A stretch of 46,991 nt of DNA, taken from the NCBI GenBank assembly GCA_001931905.2, contig MSJI02000755.1, forward strand, positions 1 through 46,991. Reading direction: 5' to 3'. The position numbers and the translations under genes were made by a program. This stretch comes from Cladosporium sp. IMV 00045 (taxonomy: Eukaryota > Ascomycota > Dothideomycetes > Cladosporiales > Cladosporiaceae). The number at the start of each line of letters is the position of its first letter. Within the stretch, counting starts at the first letter, position 1. Under the pieces are notes generated by a model. It was not told where the DNA came from. It made no database searches and saw nothing but the letters and a program-made list of their open reading frames with translations. Shown in pieces: positions 39,601-46,991 of this stretch.

Positions 39601-39941
39601 GGCTGGTGGTCTCTGTGTGTTCGGTCTGAAGCAGAAAATTCGTTGTTTTCTTCCTTCTTCACGTATGTGAAGCTCTCGCTCGGAATTGAAGAGGATCTCT
39701 AAAGTCTCTCTAGAATTTCCCGGAAAGAGTTAACCGAATCTGCCGAGTGAAGGATGGCTGGCCAATCATAGCTCTCCATTTCACGGCATTCCGCTTGCTT
39801 CTGCGGTCATCCAACATTCATTCTAGACCCTGTTCTCTTGCTCTCATCTTCGCCTCCGACACATCAACATCGCAAGCAAACCGAATCGCCGTCATCTTCC
39901 TAAACTTCACAACCAACCCACTTCACAAATCAACCACCACC
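39601..39941. promoter_or_regulatory. Bidirectional promoter, LRP1 / MIX17-like
   Basis: This 341-base stretch lies between divergent start codons of two housekeeping genes. The right half is C/A/T-rich (leader of the MIX17-like gene). I see no specific site. Confidence 0.5.
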
Positions 39942-40497
39942 ATGCCTCGTCAGTCTCGCGGTCCCGCCTCTTCTGCGCCTAAGCGCCCTGCTCCTCCGCC
40001 TGCCCGCTCTGCGCCTCAGCAACCTGCTCAGGCCCGCCAGGCCAGCACCGTCGCCCAGCCGCCTGCCAACCAGCACGCTCCTCCCCCCGCTGCTCCTCCT
40101 GCCGCCGCGCCCGCTCAGAGCAGCGGTGGTAGCGGTCTCTTCGGCCAGATGGCCAGCACTGCTGCGTAAGCATATCTCCCATCATGCCGCTCTTCTCACT
40201 TGCAATTCTTACTAACACCCTCTCAGCGGTGTCGCAGTCGGCTCTTCCATCGGCCACGCCGTCGGTGGCTGGTTCGGCGGCGGATCCAGCGCGCCCGCCG
40301 CGCCCGCCGACCAGCCCGTAGCGCAGGCGGAGAACGGCCAGGTCGCCATGAACTCGCAGTACCAGCCTCCCGCCGTGTGCGCGCAGGACGTCTCCAACTT
40401 CCGCAGCTGCATGGACCAGAACCAGGGCGACCTGACCATCTGCGGCTGGTACCTTGACCAGCTCAAGGCTTGCCAGGCTGCTGCTAGCAAGTACTAG
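39942..40497 (+). CDS. MIX17: Twin CX9C mitochondrial protein, MIX17/CHCHD2-like
   Basis: Two exons (39942-40165, 40227-40497) with a 61-base GT-AG intron give 164 residues. The N-terminal part is Arg/Ala/Pro-rich and lacks acids (PRQSRGPASSAPKRPAPPP), like a mitochondrial targeting or low-complexity region. A Gly/Ala hydrophobic segment follows (FGQMASTAAGVAVGSSIGHAVGG), conserved in CHCHD2/CHCHD10. The C-terminal CHCH domain has two perfect CX9C motifs: CAQDVSNFRSC and CGWYLDQLKAC. These are oxidised by the MIA40 relay in the intermembrane space. Yeast Mix17 and human CHCHD2/10 act in respiration and cristae or stress signalling. The acceptor CTCAG and phase-2 junction restore the conserved TAAGVAVG stretch. 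Confidence 0.92.
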
Positions 40498-41302
40498 AGA
40501 GGGGAATGTAGATTGGAAGAGAAGGAGATGGATCTTGTGTATAAAGCTTGCTTAGCGGAGTTTTGAGAATTCTGCTGCATTACAGCGAAAAACAAGTAAA
40601 AGAAAAGCTTGCATTGTGGAGGATGTAAAATGTACGAACAAATGGATAGGGGACATCATATTATCGTTATTCTCTCAGCTCTCATACAGATATCAATAAT
40701 TTTAGCATCTGGCTTACCTTCGAGGCTTTGTTAGCTTTGGGTGAGACCAACAAGAGTACTGCCCGATCCTGTCACTTCATGTCATGCTTTTGGTTGGATT
40801 GTATTGGACAAGACTGACCACTACAGTGCGTGCAAACGAGACCAATTTTAATCATCTCCGCTTTATTGGTCTCGTTTGCACGCACTGTATTTTAGCAAGC
40901 GCAGACATTGCACATTAGAAACCATTCATGCTTGATGTCAGGGGTTCCCCGAGCCGCACTCTCCGTCCAGCATTGATCTTTGCGTGACTATTCCCTTGCT
41001 ATGGCTCCACAGGCAAAATTATCTCAAGCTCCTGGAGCAGAGAATGCATTTGCAGTCGACTTCCCGCCAAAGGCTCAAGACATGTACTTTCCGGGCATAT
41101 GCCTTCCCAAGCCTCATACTCCAATTGTTCGAGTCTGCTCCAAGAGACAATTTTCCACAGCCTTTACTCTGAAGACCACCATACCATGCATGTTCATTCA
41201 TTCAATTTTCATCCGAACTTCCACAACTCACGAGGCACTTGAGCTGAGTCAAGTACCCGCCCAAGAACGTCTGCATTTGTAATGTCCCAGCAAAGTTCAA
41301 AA
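40498..41302. other. Convergent intergenic region with a perfect hairpin
   Basis: About 800 bases between the ends of the MIX17-like and PDCD5-family genes. It holds the 25-base inverted repeat at 40822-40889. An open frame of 100 codons at 40980-41282 shows no features. Confidence 0.55.
40822..40889. repeat. Perfect 25-bp inverted repeat with 18-base loop
   Basis: The left arm 40822-40846 (TACAGTGCGTGCAAACGAGA plus CCAAT) is the exact reverse complement of the right arm 40865-40889. The loop, 40847-40864, is A/T-rich. A transcript from either strand would fold to a 25-bp stem. It lies between convergent genes, near neither stop codon (325 bases from one, 414 from the other). It could be a small palindromic element, a hairpin RNA source or a transcription barrier. 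Confidence 0.9.
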
Positions 41303-41795
41303 TCAAACATCGTTCAGCAAATCGTCCAAATCGTCATCATCCCAGCCGCCCTTGCGCCTATTCACCGTGACCTTCTCCGTCTCCTGCTGCTGCTCGCTGA
41401 CGGCTTCCAGGATGCTCTTGAGCTGCTCCTCGTTGACTTTCTGCCGCAGCTGGCCGCTGCGCGCCAGCATGATCAGGCGGTCCTCGACGTCTTGCGCGCG
41501 GGAAGCTTTCACCAGCCTGATGCGGCCGATGCGGTCGGCGGCGGCGGGCTCGAGGATTTGTTGCAGGATGGAGGCGCGGACTTCGGCTTCGCGTTTTCTG
41601 TGGAAGGAAAAGGGAGTATTAGCTTGAGGAATGTTGGACTCGGCTGGTGCATGCGTACTGTGCTTGTTCTTTCTGTTGCTGGTCCTCTCCACCACCACCA
41701 CCACCACCGCCTCCTCCGCCGCCGCTGGGACCGCCTTGCGATTGCAGTTGCTGCATCCTGGCGGCACGGATGGCTTCCAGATCGTCGTCGGCCAT
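41303..41795 (-). CDS. PDCD5-family protein (TFAR19, yeast Sdd2)
   Basis: Two exons (41795-41659 and 41597-41303) with a 61-base intron give 143 residues. The opening MADDDLEAIRAARMQQLQ is the family N-terminal helix, followed by a Gly-rich insert (ten Gly in a row, encoded by a CCA/CCG-type run), EDQQQKEQAQ and, after the intron, KREAEVRASILQQILEPAAADRIGRI. The core three-helix bundle continues with RLVKASRAQDVEDRLIMLA, LRQKVNEEQLKSILE and ends in the acidic DDDDLDDLLNDV typical of the family. Human PDCD5 binds the CCT chaperonin and is linked to apoptosis; the role in fungi is poorly known. Location is cytosol or nucleus. Confidence 0.92.
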
Positions 41796-42514
41796 GGCTG
41801 TGTCTGTGTTTTGTGTTCTGTGGAAATATACCTCTGCTCAAACAGAGAGGTCGAGAGATCACGTGCTAAAGTGGGCTGTCACTTTCCTTGGGTGATGTTG
41901 TCGGATTTGACTTCCCTTCCCGCTTCGGAAGCTGCCGTGTGCCCCGCGCTTGCTCCTTCAGCAGCTCCCTTCATCGTTCCCTGACGATTTTTCGAGAAGG
42001 TCGGAGGTGAGGGGTTGATTTGCATGATGCGCAGAGGCAAGCACACAAGCCGTGGCAAGATCACGCCTCTCGCTCCTCCGGTCACCTCACTTCACAAAAG
42101 CATGATCTTCCATCCAGTAGCTAATCTTTGCGATTGCGTGCGAAAGGCTACACTTTTCGGCAGCCCCGGCTATGGTCGATGACCTCAATAGGAGTGCGAC
42201 ACGGAATTGGCCATCGACTTGTTCGATGCGACGATGCTTGAAGAGCGCTGCTGGCGCGCACCCGGTGCTAACAGCCGCAGACGCAGAATAATCTCCTGGC
42301 TCATACAAGCCCTCGCCCTTCGCGTGGACGTTGCGCGCTGCTCTGGCTAATGAACTGTTCTGTCTGGCTGGCAAAGAGTGGACTTTTCGCACCCGATCTC
42401 GGAAATACGAGGCTTGGTCTCTAGCCCACTCTCCGAGTAATAAGACACAGACACAGGAAAACAATGGGGACCCGCCGGGCCTTTGTTGGTGTTGTTGGCC
42501 GTTTGGGCAGCGGT

Positions 42515-42545
<31 letters not shown>

Positions 42546-43184
42546 ACCATAAGCCACAAGGGCTATTGAGCTGTGGCCTCCGTACTGCTATTTGCTTTGT
42601 TCTGACTTCAAAGCTGGCCATGCCATTTGGATTCGGCACATGGGAAAACGGCTTGGCCCGCACGCAATGCTCGCTCCGGATGATGCTCATGCTGATCAAT
42701 AATCTCACACATCGGATGCAAGGCACACAGCATACACAACCCTTGCAATGACATGTTCGCCGGCCTGGCCTGACAAAAGCACTCCCAACCCGGCCGTCCG
42801 TCGCGAGCTGGACCAAGATCGAAGCCGGTGCGATTGGTCAGCGGGCGACTCTGCTCCATGTGCGTTTCCTCTTTGGGCGACGCACGGGCCACTTTCACGA
42901 TTGCGTGATTGAGAAAAAGACTGACGTTTCCACCGTGGTTGATTTCAAAGGCGAGTGCTGGGCCACGATGTGCCGTGTTCGGCGCCGACGATATAGGCAA
43001 GTGTTGGGTAGCATCTCGTTATTCCTTTCTCCTCGACATCTCTCTCTTCCTGTGACTATTCCTCCTCTTCAACCAAACAATCACCCCAAAAGTCAACCCC
43101 TTGCCACTCCAGTCTGCGACTTCACAATCATCTCAAGTCCTACCGCTCAGCCATACCCCCTCTGCTGATCTTCCAACCTTCACA
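41796..43184. other. Divergent intergenic region, PDCD5-like / PAPS reductase
   Basis: About 1.4 kb with no supported gene. It contains an (AGC)10 microsatellite at 42515-42544. Bases 43020-43184 are C/T-rich and free of G runs, the likely leader of the PAPS reductase gene. I searched by eye for the CYS3/MetR-type site ATGRYRYCAT and saw no clear match. Confidence 0.5.
42515..42544. repeat. (AGC)10 microsatellite
   Basis: Ten uninterrupted AGC units in intergenic DNA. Open frames crossing it encode only homopolymer Ser, Ala or Cys runs and are not believed. Confidence 0.9.
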
Positions 43185-44084
43185 ATGGCCTACCGTCAGC
43201 GCTCGACTTCCTCCGAGCGTGATGCGGAATCCGGATACGCCAGTGGCTCTTCTGTCGGCACTCTGCCGGATGTCTACTTCACCGGACCTCATCTCAAGTA
43301 CATCAACGCCCAGCTCAGCAAGCTCGAGCCCGTAGACGTCCTCAAGTGGTGCATGACCACCTTCCCTCGTCTCTTCCAAACTTCGGCTTTCGGCCTGACT
43401 GGTCTCGCCATCATGGACATGGTCGCCAAGATCGATTTCGCAATCAAGCCTGAAATCGACCTCATCTTCCTCGACACTCTCTACCACTTCACTGAGACCC
43501 TCGAGCTCGTGGACCGCGTACGGCAACACTACCCTGACCTGAAGATCCACGTCTACAAGCCGGCCGGCTGCGAGACCACTGCCGACTTCGAAGCCAAGCA
43601 CGGCGAGCGTCTGTGGGAGACCAACGACGAGCTCTACGACGCTGTTGCCAAGGTCGAGCCCGCAGCTCGTGCCTACCGCGAACTCGACGTCAAGGCCGTC
43701 ATGACCGGTCGTCGCCGTACCCAGGGCGGCAAGCGTGGTGACATCGACATCATCGACGTCGACGACCAGGGTCTCATCAAGATCAACCCTCTCGCCAACT
43801 GGTCCTTCAAGGAAGTCCAGGCGTACATCAAGGAGAACAACGTCCCGACCAACTCGCTCCTCGACCAAGGCTACCGCAGCGTTGGTGACTGGCACTCCAC
43901 CCAACCCGTGCTCGACACCGAAGACGAGCGTGCCGGTCGCTGGAAGGGCAAGAACAAGACCGAGTGCGGTATTCACAACAAGCGTTCTCGTTACGCCATG
44001 TTCCTGCAAGAGCAGGAGCAGAAGCGTCAGCAGGAGTTGAGCGATGCCATCAACAACGGCCTGAACATCCAGCCTGCCGCTTAA
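43185..44084 (+). CDS. MET16: Phosphoadenylyl-sulfate (PAPS) reductase
   Basis: A single exon of 299 residues. An in-frame ATG 28 codons upstream exists, but the ATG at 43185 (CACAATGGCC context; MAYRQRSTSS) fits the usual length. The enzyme reduces PAPS to sulfite with thioredoxin in cytosolic sulfate assimilation. Marks are the PP-loop-like SAFGLTGLAIMDM near residue 65, FLDTLYHFTETLELVD (the LDT and F-ET nucleotide region), YKPAGCETTADFEAKHGERLWE, VMTGRRRTQGGKRGDI, PLANWSFKEVQAYI, and the catalytic ECGIH with Cys261 on the C-terminal tail. It is followed on the same strand by ATP sulfurylase 1.37 kb downstream. Both genes would be expected under sulfur control, but I see no clear site. Confidence 0.96.
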   Translation: MAYRQRSTSSERDAESGYASGSSVGTLPDVYFTGPHLKYINAQLSKLEPVDVLKWCMTTFPRLFQTSAFGLTGLAIMDMVAKIDFAIKPEIDLIFLDTLYHFTETLELVDRVRQHYPDLKIHVYKPAGCETTADFEAKHGERLWETNDELYDAVAKVEPAARAYRELDVKAVMTGRRRTQGGKRGDIDIIDVDDQGLIKINPLANWSFKEVQAYIKENNVPTNSLLDQGYRSVGDWHSTQPVLDTEDERAGRWKGKNKTECGIHNKRSRYAMFLQEQEQKRQQELSDAINNGLNIQPAA

Positions 44085-45455
44085 TGGTGCCGGCTTGACC
44101 TAACCACGCAAGGCCTTGCTGCGATTTTCAATACTTTCTTTTGTTTCTTGACACGAGCACCATGAGGCTCGAAAGGGTCGGACGATATTAGATGACCTAC
44201 GGACATGGCGTTTTCTTGATACCTTTTTTGATTTTTCTAATGGAGTAATGAACTGGGCGGACAATACCTGGTACTGGGAGGCAAATGGGTAGCATTTTAA
44301 GCATTGGCGTTTGTGGGACTTGTCATCATGAGCGGGTTGGGGTGTTCGAAAAGAAAAGGTTAGATGGGCAAAGGGGGAAAGGCCGTGGGATGAAAAGCAA
44401 ATGGATGTCTCGATCGCCAGTCATGGCATACATTCTGCCTGGGTGCGAAGGAGAGGAGTGATTAGAGTCGAGGTGCTTTGCGATACAGCAGCACGAAATC
44501 CAAAAACAATTCAAATCATCGCTCATTGCTTTCACTCCTTTTGTTATCTTGATTACGTGGATTGGGAATATCATGATTTCAAACATGTGAAGTGCACGTT
44601 TCACCTTTGACACGATAAGACGATCAAACGAATCTGGTGCAGCAGGTATTATTACTGTGTACGTAGACCCCCAAGTGCCGAGGAGATGGCGCAGGGAGAG
44701 GCTTCGCTGACAAGTAGTGAGGTAGTCAGCCCCCTTCCGAAGCCCCCACATAACAGGACTAGCTGCTATCACGCCATCTCTGCCATGAGAAGAGACGTCC
44801 GATTCGAACGTTGATAATTACAAACCAATATTGATCATGTAGGTGCAAGTAAGACTCATAACATGTTACATGAATAATGCATTGTATTATCGAATCATCA
44901 TTCCATCCAAGACCCGGTGAGAATACACAGAATACTCGCATGCTCAGCTGTCAACATCCATCATTAGCAAGCCAGGCACCGTTTCCTCAAACGTGCAACT
45001 TTGACATCAGCAGCCGCGCGCGCCCGCCGCAATCGGTGCAGATCCCGCCAACCCTGCAGAGCGAAGTGCTCGCTGCCTCTGTCTGTCTGCGTGTGCGTGG
45101 GTGTGTAGGCGACTGCTGGCAGCGTGCGTCGTCCCTCCAACAATTTTTTTTTCCCCTACCTTTTATCCAATCGCCCGCCACGCCGCCTTTCTGGAAGCCT
45201 CAAGCCCGTGCTGTGCATTGAGCCCTTTTCCCTTCCCATTCTTCCTCGTTGTTGATTGATTCGGTCCCGCCAGTACCCATAGTCCCACCCTGTGAGCCCG
45301 TTAGCGGTGACCCCGGTTTCAACCAATCCATCGTCGCCCATTCACCTACTCCCGCCCGCTCTTGTAGAATAACCTCCCCTCCTCCTCTTCGTCTCTTTCC
45401 CCCCGCGCCTCTTTGTTTGTCTTCCACACCATTTCACATATAATCCTTGTTTAAA
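44085..45455. other. Intergenic region between the two sulfate assimilation genes
   Basis: About 1.37 kb. The left part is the 3' flank of PAPS reductase. The right part, about 45330-45450, is strongly pyrimidine-rich (CCTCCCCTCCTCCTCTTCG), as seen in front of highly expressed fungal genes, and is the likely promoter/leader of ATP sulfurylase. No gene is seen and no clear CYS3/MetR site. Confidence 0.5.

Positions 45456-46991
<1,536 letters not shown>

Noticed and set aside
42087..42557. 156-codon frame with a Cys run over the AGC repeat
   Set aside because: The homopolymer run is the microsatellite read in one frame; nothing else supports a gene.

Overview
The window looks like nuclear DNA of a filamentous ascomycete (Pezizomycotina; a Dothideomycete is my guess, not shown). 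The reasons are short GT-AG introns (mostly 48-107 bases) with CTRAC-type branch points, family members typical of these fungi (a BLI-3-like flavin protein, a MCT-type carrier, a patatin-NACHT-ankyrin protein), and a 5S rRNA gene lying alone among protein genes, as is usual in that group. I resolved 20 protein-coding loci, 11 of them by joining exons across frames, plus two truncated second copies.

Layout. 1-8.2 kb: the 3' end of a BLI-3-like gene, a quinone oxidoreductase (-), a small membrane protein (+), a GPI-anchored wall protein (-), a gene-poor 2.5 kb, and a DUF1330-type protein (-). 8.6-17 kb: MSH2 (+) and BFR1 (-), tail to tail. This unit is present one and a half times around a 20-N gap at 12685-12704. 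18-25.1 kb: a GH76 mannanase of the DFG5/DCW1 type (+), a MCT-type transporter (-), a YAE1-like Fe-S adaptor (+) and a long acidic protein (+). 26-36 kb is the accessory part: a secreted beta-helix protein, a 5S rRNA gene, a 1430-residue NLR-like patatin-NACHT-ankyrin protein in seven exons (-), and 3.4 kb without a convincing gene that holds a 5S fragment. 36.2-47 kb: a drug/polyamine-type MFS transporter (+), LRP1/RRP47 (-), a MIX17/CHCHD2-like twin CX9C protein (+), a PDCD5-family protein (-), PAPS reductase (+), and the start of ATP sulfurylase (+), which runs off the end.

The 2663 bases before the N gap (10022-12684) align end to end with the 2672 bases after it (12705-15376). Differences are about 3 percent in the coding stretch I compared, all synonymous. 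This is what two alleles or homeologues produce when a scaffolder places them in series, so the genome is probably a heterozygous diploid, dikaryon or hybrid, and the extra MSH2 and BFR1 pieces are probably not a tandem duplication.

Functional links. PAPS reductase and ATP sulfurylase act in the same sulfate assimilation pathway and sit side by side. MSH2 has an inverted pair of ACGCGA boxes in its promoter, fitting G1/S control. The most interesting locus is the patatin-NACHT-ankyrin gene: an effector lipase, a nucleotide switch and a repeat sensor in one chain. Its intron 3 contains an in-frame stop, so keeping that intron would release the lipase part alone, and its Walker A motif lies mostly on a 25-base exon.
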